Position numbers and translations under genes: made by a program. A DNA stretch of 64,000 nucleotides from JAWKIJ01 sp041394325 (GTDB lineage: Bacteria; Actinomycetota; Acidimicrobiia; Acidimicrobiales; Microtrichaceae): the NCBI GenBank assembly GCA_041394325.1, contig JAWKIJ010000001.1:992001-1056000 (forward strand). Reading direction: 5' to 3'. A model generated the notes under the pieces. That model worked only from the letters and a program-made list of their open reading frames with translations. It had not been told where the DNA came from and did not search any database. Positions 52,275 to 61,530 of the stretch are shown one piece after another. The stretch's first letter is position 1. Every line of letters starts with the position of its first letter.

Positions 52275-52719
52275 ATGAAGGTTGCAGTCTTGATGGGATC
52301 CACCTCGGACAAGGAGAAGATGGCCCCGGCCTCCCAGATCCTCGAGCGGTTCGGGATCGACGCCGACGTCAGGGTGTTGTCCGCCCACCGAAATCCCGAC
52401 AAGGTCGTCGAGTTGGTGTCGCGAGCAGGAGGACGGCTACTCGGCCTTCATCTGCGGAGCCGGGATGGCCGCACATCTCGCGGGCGTGGTGGCCGCGCAC
52501 ACGACCCTGCCCGTCGTGGGCGTCCCGTTGTCGGGAGGCGCGCTCAACGGGGTCGACGCGCTCTACTCCACCGTGCAGATGCCCAAGGGGATCCCCGTCG
52601 CGACGGTCGCGGTCGACGGGGCGATGAACGCAGCGCTTCTGGTGGTGCAGATGCTGGCCATCACCGACCGGGACCTTCAGGATCAGCTCGACCGCCACCG
52701 CGTCGAGATCGGCGGCTGA
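52275..52719 (+). CDS. purE: N5-carboxyaminoimidazole ribonucleotide mutase, frameshifted near 52428
   Basis: The first frame gives VAVLMGSTSDKEKMAPAS, ILERFGIDADVRVLSAHRNP and VVELVSRA. The normal continuation EDGYSAFICGAGMAAHLAGVVA, LPVVGVPLSGGALNGVDALYS, VQMPKGIPVATVAV lies in the next frame up to 52719. Either one G too many or two bases too few at GCAGGAGGAC explains it. PurE moves the carboxyl group from N5-CAIR to CAIR. The conserved SAHR and GVDALYS motifs are intact on both sides of the break. An essential purine gene with all motifs preserved points to a sequence error. Confidence 0.85.
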
Positions 52720-52726
52720 GGCATCG

Positions 52727-54206
52727 GTGTCGGACGTGTCGGACGAAGGCTCTGGAGGCGACGACGCCGGGGTTTCCCCCGGCGGTAGTCGCGCGCTCAA
52801 CGTCCTGGCCGATCGCTACGCGTCGGCGGAGATGAAGGCGATCTGGTCGGCCGAGCACAAGGTGGTCCTCGAACGCCGGCTCTGGGTCGCCGTGCTGCGG
52901 GCGCAACGCGACCTCGGCATCGACGTACCCGACGGCGTGATCGAGGACTACGAGGCGGTCGTCGACGCGGTCGACCTCGCGTCGATCTCGCGTCGCGAAC
53001 GCGTCACCCGCCACGACGTCAAGGCTCGTATCGACGAGTTCTGCCACCTTGCGGGCCACGAGCACATCCACAAGGGGATGACCTCGCGGGATCTCACCGA
53101 GAACGTCGAGCAGCTCCAGCTGCGACTCACCATGGAGTTGGTGCGCGATCGACTCGTCGCCGTGCTCGCCGGATTCGCCGAGCGCGGCGGAGTACGCAGA
53201 CCAACCGTTGACGGGCCGGAGTCACAACGTGGCGGCACAGATCACCACTCTCGGCAAGCGCTTCGCCAACAGTGGCCAGGAGACCTTGCTCGCCTTCGAA
53301 CGACTCGAATCACTCCTCGCCCGGTATCCACTTCGAGGCCTCAAGGGTCCGGTCGGCACGCAACAGGACGAGCTCGACCTGCTCGGCGGAGATCTCGAGG
53401 CGATGGAAGAGCTCGAACGGCGCGTCGCCGGCCATCTCGGCTTCGACCTCGTGCTCGACAACGTCGGGCAGGTCTACCCGCGCTCGCTCGACTTCGAGGT
53501 GGTCGGGGCCCTCGTGCAGTGCGCCGCGGGTCCGGCGTCGTTCGCGACGACCGTACGGCTGATGGCCGGCCACGACCTGGTGACGGAAGGGTTCAAGGAG
53601 GGGCAGGTCGGCAGTTCCGCCATGCCGCACAAGATGAACAGCCGAAGCTGTGAGCGCATCTGTGGTTTCGCCGCGATCCTCAAGGGGCACCTCACGATGG
53701 TTGCGGAACTGTCTGGCAACCAGTGGAACGAAGGCGATGTGAGCTGCTCGGTCGTGCGAAGGGTTGCGCTTCCCGACGCCGCATATGCGATCGACGGTCT
53801 GCTGGAGACCACGCTCACGGTTCTCGACGACTTCGGGGCCTATCCCGCGGTGATCCAGCGTGAGCTAACGAGGTACCTACCCTTTCTGGCCACCACCAAG
53901 GTGCTGATGGCCGCCGTTCGGGCGGGAGCGGGCCGTGAACAGGCGCACGAGGCCATCAAGGAACACGCGGTCGCCGCCGCACTCGCGTTGCGACACTCCG
54001 GGGCCGAGGGCAACGACCTGCTCGACCGGCTCGCCGCGGACGAACGGTTGGGTCTCGAGCCCGGCGCGCTGTCGACGCTGCTGGCCGACCCACTCCGATT
54101 CTCCGGAGCGGCCACCGTGCAGGCGACTCGCTTTTGCGAGCGCGTCGCCGGGGTCGTGTCGCGGTATCCCGACGCTGCGCGGTATCGACCGGCTGCGATC
54201 CTGTGA
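52727..54206 (+). CDS. purB: adenylosuccinate lyase, frameshifted near 53183
   Basis: The N-terminal part (LNVLADRYASAEMKAIWS, RVTRHDVKARIDEFCHLAGHEHIHKGMTSRDLTEN) is in the first frame. The rest (GRSHNVAAQITTLGKRFANS, LKGPVGTQQDELDLL, the signature GSSAMPHKMNSRSCERICGF, EGDVSCSVVRR) is in another frame that continues to 54206. At GAGCGCGGCGGAGTAC removing one C or adding GC restores EYADQPLTGRSHN. PurB cleaves adenylosuccinate and SAICAR. GTG 52727 follows purE by seven bases. Confidence 0.87.
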
Positions 54207-54317
54207 TGACCACGAACGAACGGCCGGAGTGTCCGGCGCGCCGGGAACCCTTCGAAGTGCCTGAAGGCGGCGGCCGATCCCGTCGACGGACGACTCCACC
54301 GGAAAGGTGACCAACCC

Positions 54318-55202
54318 ATGACCGATATCGGACTTCCACACGTGTACTCGGGAAAGGTTCGCGATATCTACGACGCCGGCGACGGGCGCCTGTTGATGGT
54401 GACCTCCGATCGAATCAGCGCGTTCGACGTGGTCATGAACGAGACCGTTCCCGACAAGGGACGGGTGCTCACCGCGATGTCGGCCTTCTGGTTCGACCAG
54501 TTCGCCGGGCGGATCGGTTCCCACCTGATCTCCACGGACCTTGCCGACCTTCCGGACCAGGCGCGTGACCCGTCGATCGCCGGCAGGTTCATGTTGTGTC
54601 GTCGGGCGGAGATGCTGCCGATCGAGTGCATCGTCCGCGGCTATCTCACCGGTTCGGCGTGGAAGGAGTACCGGGCGGAGGCGACGATGCACGGCACCCC
54701 TCTGCCAGCGGGGCTGTTGGAGTCCTCCCGACTGCCCGAGCCGGTGTTCACCCCGTCGACCAAGGCCGACGTCGGCGATCACGACATCAACATCTCCTTT
54801 GACGACGCCGTGAATCGCGTCGGTTCGGACCTCGCGACCAGGGCGCGCGACCTTTCCCTCGAGCTGTACAGCCAGGGGGCGGCGCTGGCGGCCGAACGAG
54901 GGATCCTCATCGCCGACACGAAGTTCGAGATGGGGATCGTCGACGGTGAGCTCGTGCTGGCGGACGAGGTGCTCACCCCCGATTCGTCGAGATTCTGGCC
55001 CGCAGCCGAGTGGGAGCCCGGGACGACACCTCCGAGTTTCGACAAACAACCGGTTCGCGACTACCTCGACACGATCGACTGGGACAAGACACCGCCGCCA
55101 CCGTCTCTTCCCGGAACCGTGATCGACGCGTCCGCAATCCGCTATCGGGAGGCGTACGAGCGGATCACCGGTAGGTCGCTGGCGGATTGGCCCGGGGCGT
55201 AA
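54318..55202 (+). CDS. purC: SAICAR synthetase
   Basis: The 294-residue protein has YSGKVRDIYDAGDGRLLMVTSDRISAFDVVM, CIVRGYLTGSAWKEY, VFTPSTKADVGDHDINIS, IADTKFEMGIVDGELVLADEVLTPDSSRFW and FDKQPVRDYL. It condenses CAIR with aspartate using ATP. GGAAAGG lies upstream of ATG 54318. It is 111 bases after purB. purS, purQ and purL, which often come next, are missing here; instead an opposite-strand gene follows. Confidence 0.96.
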   Translation: MTDIGLPHVYSGKVRDIYDAGDGRLLMVTSDRISAFDVVMNETVPDKGRVLTAMSAFWFDQFAGRIGSHLISTDLADLPDQARDPSIAGRFMLCRRAEMLPIECIVRGYLTGSAWKEYRAEATMHGTPLPAGLLESSRLPEPVFTPSTKADVGDHDINISFDDAVNRVGSDLATRARDLSLELYSQGAALAAERGILIADTKFEMGIVDGELVLADEVLTPDSSRFWPAAEWEPGTTPPSFDKQPVRDYLDTIDWDKTPPPPSLPGTVIDASAIRYREAYERITGRSLADWPGA

Positions 55203-55267
55203 TCGAGCGTGAGGTACCCGACGTCGTCACCCGACCGGCCGGGGCCGTGCGTCCGACGGTGTTGAGC

Positions 55268-55663
55268 TCAGCGGATTCCCGCGCGCGTCAAGACCTTTGA
55301 CTCGACGCCCAGCTTGCGCCATGTCGCTGCTTCGATTCCCTTCGTCTGTGAATACGCGGCGGCGACTTCGACGAATCGGTTCTCGAGGTCGTCGAGGTTC
55401 GTTCCGGCGGACAGCTTCTCGAGTTCCTTGGTGAGGTCGGACTGCTCCTGGATCAGCAGAAGCTCCTGGATCGGCTCGGCTCCGCTCAGCTCGACTTCGA
55501 TTGCCTTCAGGCGTTGATTGATCGAATCCGGTGTCCGTTTCCGGCCGCGCTTTGGCTTGTTCGCTTTGATCGCTTCGAGGTAGTCCTTCACGATCTTTCC
55601 TTGGCGTCGCCCGATTGCCAGTGCTTCCTTGTGCTCTGGTGTCATCGTTCTGGCTTTCGCCAT
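55268..55663 (-). CDS. conserved coiled-coil protein of unknown function with basic AT-hook-like motif
   Basis: The 131-residue protein starts with AKARTMTPEHKEALAIGRRQ and a helix (IVKDYLEAIKANKP), then the basic patch KRGRKRT, a long coiled coil of heptad type (INQRLKAIEVELSG ... LIQEQSDLTKELEKL) and a C-terminal segment (WRKLGVESKVLTRAGI). A perfect AGGAGGTG stands six bases before ATG 55663, the strongest ribosome binding site in the window. Base composition is clearly lower in GC than the flanking genes. KRGRKR resembles an AT-hook, hinting at DNA binding. I recall similar actinobacterial proteins of unknown function; this is memory, not a search. Confidence 0.7.
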   Translation of the reverse strand: MAKARTMTPEHKEALAIGRRQGKIVKDYLEAIKANKPKRGRKRTPDSINQRLKAIEVELSGAEPIQELLLIQEQSDLTKELEKLSAGTNLDDLENRFVEVAAAYSQTKGIEAATWRKLGVESKVLTRAGIR

Positions 55664-55851
55664 TGTCAGCACCTCCTGTATTCCGCCCTTGGCGGAGGCT
55701 TCGATTCTCGACGACAAATGGTAGTGGCCTCATCATCGCAAATGGTGTACCCCCCTCCACGCGTCTGTCGGTGGTGCACGACGGACCATCGCCGGGGAAA
55801 TCATGGAGGGAACGGGAACGTGGCGACTCCGAGTCGAGCCGGAGGAGGGGA

Positions 55852-57477
55852 ATGTGCGACGATGGGGGCGTGACCGAGCCCACCCGCACGAAGGTCCGGG
55901 CAGCCGCGACCGTCGGGAACGTGGTCGTCGTAGGTGGCGCCGAGCCGTCGGCGAAGGACCTGCTCGATGACGGGCACCCGGGCGAGGAGTGTGGCGTGTT
56001 CGGGATCTACGCCCCGGGCAAGCCGGTCGGGCACCTCTGCTACCTCGGGATCTTCGCCCTTCAGCATCGCGGCCAGGAGTCCGCGGGCATCGCTACGTCC
56101 GACGGCTCGACGATCACCGTCACCAAGGAGATGGGCCTCGTCTCGTCCGTGTTCGACGACGCGGCATTGAGTGCGCTCGACGGCGACCTCGGGATCGGGC
56201 ACACTCGCTACTCGACGACGGGTTCGTCGGCCTGGATGAACAGCCAGCCGCTCTACCGCGACATAGGCCATACCGAGTTCGCGTTGGCCCACAACGGCAA
56301 TTTGGCGAATACGGTCGATCTCGCCGAAGCGGTGGGCAAACTCCCGGGAATGGCGGCCTCCGACACCGAGGTCATGGCTGACTTGTTGGGACAGCAGCTC
56401 CTTGCTCAACCCGCTGGTCAGGACGCCCAACTCGAGAAGGCACTGCTGGCCGTCCTACCCCGGCTGTTCGGGGCGTTCTCCCTGGTGCTCACCGACAACC
56501 GCAGCGTTTTCGCCGTCCGCGACCCCAACGGATTCCGGCCACTATGTCTCGGCCGACTCGACGGAGGATGGGTGGTCGCGTCGGAGTCGCCGGCACTCGA
56601 CGTCGTCGGAGCGGTCTTCGTCCGTGAGCTCGATCCCGGTGAGATGCTGGTCATCGACGCCGACGGGGTTCGCTCGTTGCGACCGTTCCCGGCAGAGCGG
56701 ATCAACCCGACGCTGTGCCTCTTCGAGTTCGTGTACTTCGCCCGCCCGGACTCCAAGCTCTACGGTCGCACGGTGCACGGTGCCCGTGTTGCCATGGGTG
56801 AGGAGCTCGCCGAGCAGGCTCCGGTTCCGGCCGACATGGTGATGGGGGTGCCCGAGTCGGGTCTGCCGGCAGCGGAGGGCTATGCCCGCCGCAGTGGGAT
56901 CCCCTACGGCCAGGGTCTGGTGAAGAATCGCTACATCGGACGCTCGTTCATCGCCCCGGATCAGCACATGCGGGCGATGGCGGTGCGAATGAAGCTCAAC
57001 CCGTTGCGGGAGGCCGTCGCCGACAAGCGGCTCGTCGTCGTCGACGACTCGATCGTCCGTGGGACCACCACCCGGGCGATGGTGCAGATGCTCCGCGAGG
57101 CGGGTGCCGCCGAGGTGCACCTTCGAATCTCCTCGCCGCCCTACCGCTGGCCTTGCTTCTACGGGATGGACACCGGCACGCGATCGGAGCTGCTCGCCGC
57201 CAACATGGAGGTGAGCGAGATCCGGGACTACCTCGGCGTCGACACGCTCGCATACCTGTCCCTCGAGCGGCTTATCACCGCGACCGGTGCACCCAACGCG
57301 GGGTTCTGCACCGCCTGCCTCACGAACGACTACCCGGTGCCCGTCCACGTCGACCTGTCGCGGACCCGGGTCGTCGAGCGTGTCGAGACATCCGCGGAGC
57401 AGTTGGACTTCGAGACATCCGGAACACTCCGCCTCCGTCGAGGCGGCGACGAGGGCGATCGGGGGCCGACCCCGTGA
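55852..57477 (+). CDS. purF: amidophosphoribosyltransferase
   Basis: The 541-residue protein has an N-terminal propeptide of about 45 residues, then the catalytic Cys in GEECGVFGIYAPG, LQHRGQESAGIA, HTRYSTTGSS, ALAHNGNLANTVDL, VRDPNGFRPLCLGRL, and the PRPP-binding LVVVDDSIVRGTTT. Cys residues in the late part (FCTACLTNDYP) agree with the Fe-S cluster type. It makes phosphoribosylamine, the first committed step of purine synthesis. GGAGGAGG precedes ATG 55852; GTG 55870 is an alternative. Confidence 0.96.
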   Translation: MCDDGGVTEPTRTKVRAAATVGNVVVVGGAEPSAKDLLDDGHPGEECGVFGIYAPGKPVGHLCYLGIFALQHRGQESAGIATSDGSTITVTKEMGLVSSVFDDAALSALDGDLGIGHTRYSTTGSSAWMNSQPLYRDIGHTEFALAHNGNLANTVDLAEAVGKLPGMAASDTEVMADLLGQQLLAQPAGQDAQLEKALLAVLPRLFGAFSLVLTDNRSVFAVRDPNGFRPLCLGRLDGGWVVASESPALDVVGAVFVRELDPGEMLVIDADGVRSLRPFPAERINPTLCLFEFVYFARPDSKLYGRTVHGARVAMGEELAEQAPVPADMVMGVPESGLPAAEGYARRSGIPYGQGLVKNRYIGRSFIAPDQHMRAMAVRMKLNPLREAVADKRLVVVDDSIVRGTTTRAMVQMLREAGAAEVHLRISSPPYRWPCFYGMDTGTRSELLAANMEVSEIRDYLGVDTLAYLSLERLITATGAPNAGFCTACLTNDYPVPVHVDLSRTRVVERVETSAEQLDFETSGTLRLRRGGDEGDRGPTP

Positions 57478-58520
57478 GCGTGCCGGCCCGTGGGGCGAGC
57501 TATGAGGCAGCGGGCGTGTCGATCGCCGCCGGGGAGCAGGCGGTCGAGGCGATCCGACACGACGTCCGCTCGACGTTTCGTCCCGAGGTCCTGGGCGACA
57601 TCGGCGGGTTCGGTGGCCTCTTCGCACTCGGAACGAAGTACCGGGACCCGGTGTTGGTCTCCACCACCGACGGGGTGGGCACCAAGGCGATGGTCGCGAC
57701 GGCGGCCCGTCGGTTCGACACGATCGGACTCGATCTGGTGGCAATGTGCGTGGACGACCTGGTCTGTCAGGGTGCGGAGCCGCTCTTCTTCCTCGACTAC
57801 GTGAGCATCGGCAGGCTCGATCCCGATCAGATGCGTCTGCTCGTCTCGGGTATCGCCGCCGGATGCCGACAGGCCGGCTGCGCGTTGATCGGCGGTGAGA
57901 TGGCCGAGCATCCGGGCGCGATGGATCCGGGTGAGTTCGATCTGGTCGGGTTCGCGGTCGGGGTCGTGGAGCGTTCCGACCTGATCGACGGATCCAGCGT
58001 CGGCCCCGGTGACGTGCTGATCGGCCTGGAGTCGCCGGGCCTGCGTTCCAACGGCTATTCCCTCGCACGTCACGTACTGTTCGAACGCGCGGGCCTGGCG
58101 CTCGATGATCCGGCGTGGCCCGGACCGGACGCCCCCACCGTGGGTGACGAGCTCCTGGTTCCGTCGGTCATCTACGCCCCCGCCGTGTCGGCGCTTCGCT
58201 CCGAGGTGGCGGTTCACGCCGTCGCGCACATCACCGGGGGTGGGATCGCCGGCAACCTCGCCCGCGTCCTGCCCTCCTCGGCCGACGCGGTGGTGCACCG
58301 CGACCGCTGGGAGTCACCGCGGATCTTTCGGCGCATCCAGGAGCTCGGCGACATCGACGACGCCGAGATGGCGAAGGTGTTCAACCTCGGTATCGGCATG
58401 GTGGTCGTGGTCGCCCCCGACGACGCCTCGGGCGCGCTCGCGTCCCTGGCAGCGGCGGGTTGTCGTCCCCGCGTCATCGGCGAGGTCACCGCGGGCTCGG
58501 GCACGGTGCTGCTGAAGTGA
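57474..58520 (+). CDS. purM: phosphoribosylformylglycinamidine cyclo-ligase
   Basis: The 348-residue AIR synthetase shows SYEAAGVSIAAGEQAVEAI, GGFGGLFALG, VSTTDGVGTKAMVA, LDLVAMCVDDLVCQGAEPLFFLDY, ALIGGEMAEHPG, GLRSNGYSLAR and AHITGGGIAGNLARVLP. It closes the imidazole ring (FGAM to AIR). GTG 57474 overlaps the purF stop by four bases (GTGA). It is co-transcribed with purF and pyrE. Confidence 0.96.
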   Translation: MSVPARGASYEAAGVSIAAGEQAVEAIRHDVRSTFRPEVLGDIGGFGGLFALGTKYRDPVLVSTTDGVGTKAMVATAARRFDTIGLDLVAMCVDDLVCQGAEPLFFLDYVSIGRLDPDQMRLLVSGIAAGCRQAGCALIGGEMAEHPGAMDPGEFDLVGFAVGVVERSDLIDGSSVGPGDVLIGLESPGLRSNGYSLARHVLFERAGLALDDPAWPGPDAPTVGDELLVPSVIYAPAVSALRSEVAVHAVAHITGGGIAGNLARVLPSSADAVVHRDRWESPRIFRRIQELGDIDDAEMAKVFNLGIGMVVVVAPDDASGALASLAAAGCRPRVIGEVTAGSGTVLLK

Positions 58521-59098
58521 GCGCCGTCCCCCGACCCGCCGGTGACGGTGCGAAGGACCGTCTGGTCGCGCATCTGCTCGAGCACTCGGTCCGTCATGGC
58601 GATTTCACCCTCAAGTCCGGTCGTCGGTCGTCGTATTTCCTCGATTCGAAGCAGACGGCATGTGACCCCGAGGGGGTGGTGCTGATGGCCGACGTCGCCC
58701 TAGCGATGATTCCGCCGGAGGCGACGGCGATCGGAGGGATCACGGTCGGCGCTGACCCCGTCGCGTACGGGATCGCCGCGATCGGCGCGACCCGTGGTCG
58801 GGCGTTGCGCAGCTTCACCATCCGCAAGGAGGCGAAGGACCACGGGGTGACGGGAAGGGTCGCCGGAGCGTTGCGACCCGGTGACAAGGTCGTCGTGACC
58901 GAGGACACGACGTCGAGGGGGGTGACCCTCGCCGACGCCATCGCCGTCGTGCGCGCCTTCGGGGCCGAGCCCGTCCTGGTGCTCGCCCTGGTGGACCGTG
59001 GCGGTACCGCGGTGGAGTACGCGTCGGCCCAGGGCGTTCCGTTCGTCGCGCTCGTGACCGCCCCCGAACTGGGCTTCGCCTACGACGGAGCCGGCTGA
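58517..59098 (+). CDS. pyrE: orotate phosphoribosyltransferase
   Basis: The 193-residue protein has HGDFTLKSGRRSSYFLDSKQT, ITVGADPVAYGIAA, FTIRKEAKDHGVTGRVAG and the PRPP motif KVVVTEDTTSRGVTLADAI. It makes OMP from orotate and PRPP. GTG 58517 overlaps the purM stop. Placing a pyrimidine gene after purF-purM couples two PRPP-consuming pathways in one unit. Other pyr genes are not in the window. Confidence 0.94.
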   Translation: MSAVPRPAGDGAKDRLVAHLLEHSVRHGDFTLKSGRRSSYFLDSKQTACDPEGVVLMADVALAMIPPEATAIGGITVGADPVAYGIAAIGATRGRALRSFTIRKEAKDHGVTGRVAGALRPGDKVVVTEDTTSRGVTLADAIAVVRAFGAEPVLVLALVDRGGTAVEYASAQGVPFVALVTAPELGFAYDGAG

Positions 59099-59172
59099 GG
59101 CGATCCGCACACGAGGAGATCCACGGCCATGGTGGGTGCGGTCGCCGTGAACCTCCCCGCGTCGGCCGTCAT

Positions 59173-59178
59173 TAGGCT
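59173..59178 (+). promoter_or_regulatory. candidate -10 box of a leaderless promoter (malic enzyme)
   Basis: TAGGCT ends 7 bases before ATG 59186. The surrounding ATTAGGCTCGCC resembles CTAGGCTGAGCC before the kinase gene. Confidence 0.45.
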
Positions 59179-59185
59179 CGCCTGA

Positions 59186-60589
59186 ATGGCATCCACCCCC
59201 ACTGCGGCGTTCTCGGTTCGCATGCGCGTCCGGATGAGCAACGAGCCGGGAATGCTCGGTCGACTCACCACGGTCATCGGAGCCACCGGTGCGAACATCG
59301 TCGCCCTGGAGGGCTTCGAGGTGAAGACGTCGGTGCTCGAGCAGGACGTCGTCGTGTACTGCTGCGACGTCGGCCATCAGGACGCCGTGCGGCAGGCGAT
59401 CGACGACCTGGACGGGATCGCGGTCCTCGACTGGGCGGACCGCACCTTCGCGATGCACGCCGGAGGCAAGATCGAGGTTCTACCGCTCGCGCCGGTCGGC
59501 GACGCCGACGACCTGTCCATGGCCTACACCCCGGGGGTCGCCCGGGTTTGTATGGAGATCGCAAAGGATCCCGAGCGCAGCCACGACCTCACCATCCGAC
59601 GCAACACGGTGGCGATCGTGTCGGACGGCACCGCCGTTCTGGGGCTTGGTGACATCGGGCCGTATGCGGCGATGCCCGTGATGGAGGGCAAGGCTCTGCT
59701 GTTCAAGCACTTCGCCGGGGTGGACGCGTTCCCGATCTGCGCCCGGACCAGGTCGGTCGACGAACTGGTCGACCTCGTAATGACGCTCGAGCCGACGTTC
59801 GGTGGCATCAATCTGGAGGACATCAAGGCTCCCGAGGCCTTCGAGGTGGAGGAACGCCTCGTCGAGGCCCTCGACATCCCGGTGTTCCACGATGACCAGC
59901 ACGGCACCGCCATCGTCACCCTGGCGGCGCTCGACAACGCCCTCCGGTTGGTCGACAAGCGAGCCGAGGACGTCAAGGTGGTCGTGGCGGGTGTCGGGGC
60001 GGCCGGTGTGGCGGTTTCCAAGATCCTGATGGGTGCGGGCGTGACCGACATCGTGGGATGCGATCGGCAGGGAGCGGTGTACAACGGACGTGAGGGGCTC
60101 AACCACTCCAAGCAATGGTTCGCGGAGCACACCAACGCGTCGGGGCTTCGCGGCACGATCTCCGATGTCATCCGGGGAGCCGACGTCTTCATCGGTCTCT
60201 CCGGGCCGGATCTGCTGTCGGTGGACGACGTGCGCTCGATGGCGTCGGATCCGATCGTCTTCGCAATGGCCAATCCCGACCCCGAGATCCGCCCGGAGTT
60301 GATCGGCGACATCGCTGCCGTGATCGCCACGGGACGAAGCGACTTTCCGAATCAGATCAACAACGTGTTGGCGTTTCCGGGTGTGTTCCGCGGCGCCTTC
60401 GACGCCGGCGCTCGACGGATCACCGAGAACATGAAGGTCGCAGCGGCTCACGCGATCGCCGGTGTCGTGGGTGACGACGCGAGGCCCGACTTCATCATCC
60501 CGTCGGTGTTCGACACGCGCGTCGTCGATGCCGTGGCCGAGGCGGCAAGGTTGGCCGCGATCGCCGACGGGGTGTGCCGTCATCGTTGA
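59186..60589 (+). CDS. malic enzyme with N-terminal ACT domain
   Basis: Residues about 8-85 form an ACT-like regulatory domain (RVRMSNEPGMLGRLTTVIGATGANIVALEGF). The malic enzyme part follows: DDLSMAYTPGVARVCMEIA, VSDGTAVLGLGDIGPYAAMPVMEGKALLFK, GGINLEDIKAPEAFEVEERL, FHDDQHGTAIV, KVVVAGVGAAGVAVSKIL (nucleotide fold) and FAMANPDPEI. It decarboxylates malate to pyruvate with NAD(P). The ACT domain suggests allosteric control by a small metabolite. It has 467 residues. Confidence 0.93.
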   Translation: MASTPTAAFSVRMRVRMSNEPGMLGRLTTVIGATGANIVALEGFEVKTSVLEQDVVVYCCDVGHQDAVRQAIDDLDGIAVLDWADRTFAMHAGGKIEVLPLAPVGDADDLSMAYTPGVARVCMEIAKDPERSHDLTIRRNTVAIVSDGTAVLGLGDIGPYAAMPVMEGKALLFKHFAGVDAFPICARTRSVDELVDLVMTLEPTFGGINLEDIKAPEAFEVEERLVEALDIPVFHDDQHGTAIVTLAALDNALRLVDKRAEDVKVVVAGVGAAGVAVSKILMGAGVTDIVGCDRQGAVYNGREGLNHSKQWFAEHTNASGLRGTISDVIRGADVFIGLSGPDLLSVDDVRSMASDPIVFAMANPDPEIRPELIGDIAAVIATGRSDFPNQINNVLAFPGVFRGAFDAGARRITENMKVAAAHAIAGVVGDDARPDFIIPSVFDTRVVDAVAEAARLAAIADGVCRHR

Positions 60590-60624
60590 CGGCCGTGCGT
60601 CCGGGACGGGGCCGTCGGCGGAGG

Positions 60625-61524
60625 TCAGCCGATCGCGTGCTCGTGGACTCGCCGGTGCTCACCGAGTAGTTCATCGAGTCGCTCCGCGAGATCGGCTCCG
60701 TCGGGCGCCCACAGCGAGCTTCCCACGAGCGCCGCGACCTCGGGATTGGCGACCGCCTGGCCGCCCAGCAACACCGGTGTACCGGGGAGACGGGCGCTGA
60801 GCCGGTCGCGGATCTCGAGTGCCGCGTCGAGGTGCTCGGCACGGGTGACGCCGATACCCACGGCGCGGAGCCGCTCGGCGCGAACCGCGGCCGCCACGAA
60901 GGTGGCCGTCGGACAATCGGCGCCGAGTTCCAACACGGTGTAGTTGCGAAGACGGACGAGTTCGGCGGCGATCGACACCGGCAGCAGATGGTGCTCGCCG
61001 GGGGGCGTTCCGAGCACGACGACGCCCTTTCGGCGCCCCGGTCGCGTGAAGCGGGTGCCGAGGCGGTGCGCGCAACGCATCGCGGTGGCCGTGGCAAGTC
61101 GCTCGTCCACCAGGTCGGCGGTCGTCGCGTGCCGCCACCGGTTGCCGAGCAGTACGAGGGACGCGGCGATGAGGTCCGTGAAGCAGTCGCGGGCGCTCCA
61201 TCCGGCCGACAGCGCCGCTTCGATCACCGTCCATGCCCCGGTCTCGTCGCCGGCGACCAGTCGGTCGGCAAGGCGACGCGGCCAGTCGACCGACTGGGTG
61301 GGGAGTGCGGACGGGGTTCCGCCTCGGTCGCTCGGGCACACGATTGCCATGACGTCGTCACGATGGACCAGCCACCCGTTGCCCTCCCAACGAGCCGCAA
61401 GGCGACCGCGTCGCACGTAGCGATACGCGGTCATGTAATGCACGTCCAACGCCCGGGCGACCTCCTTGAGGTTGTTCCACTCCGACAACCCCGCGAGCCG
61501 GTCGGTGTCGGAGTCGGCGGACAT
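60625..61524 (-). CDS. HTH regulator with B12-binding domain (CarH/LitR-like architecture)
   Basis: The 299-residue protein has an N-terminal winged HTH of the MerR/excisionase type (LKEVARALDVHYMTAYRYVRRGRLAARWEGNGWLVHRDDV), a helical domain (LVLLGNRWRHATTADLVDERLATATAMRCAHRL) like the B12-cap domain of methionine synthase, and a Rossmann-like B12 domain (VVVLGTPPGEHHLLPVSIAAELVRLRNYTVLELGADCP, GVTRAEHLDAALEI, PVLLGGQAVANPEVAALVG). The usual DxHxxG is changed to EHHLLP, with one candidate cobalt-ligand His. It could be a light or B12-responsive repressor; ligand binding is inferred. A TAGGAT box precedes the start by 6 bases. Confidence 0.82.
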   Translation of the reverse strand: MSADSDTDRLAGLSEWNNLKEVARALDVHYMTAYRYVRRGRLAARWEGNGWLVHRDDVMAIVCPSDRGGTPSALPTQSVDWPRRLADRLVAGDETGAWTVIEAALSAGWSARDCFTDLIAASLVLLGNRWRHATTADLVDERLATATAMRCAHRLGTRFTRPGRRKGVVVLGTPPGEHHLLPVSIAAELVRLRNYTVLELGADCPTATFVAAAVRAERLRAVGIGVTRAEHLDAALEIRDRLSARLPGTPVLLGGQAVANPEVAALVGSSLWAPDGADLAERLDELLGEHRRVHEHAIG

Positions 61525-61530
61525 CGGGCG

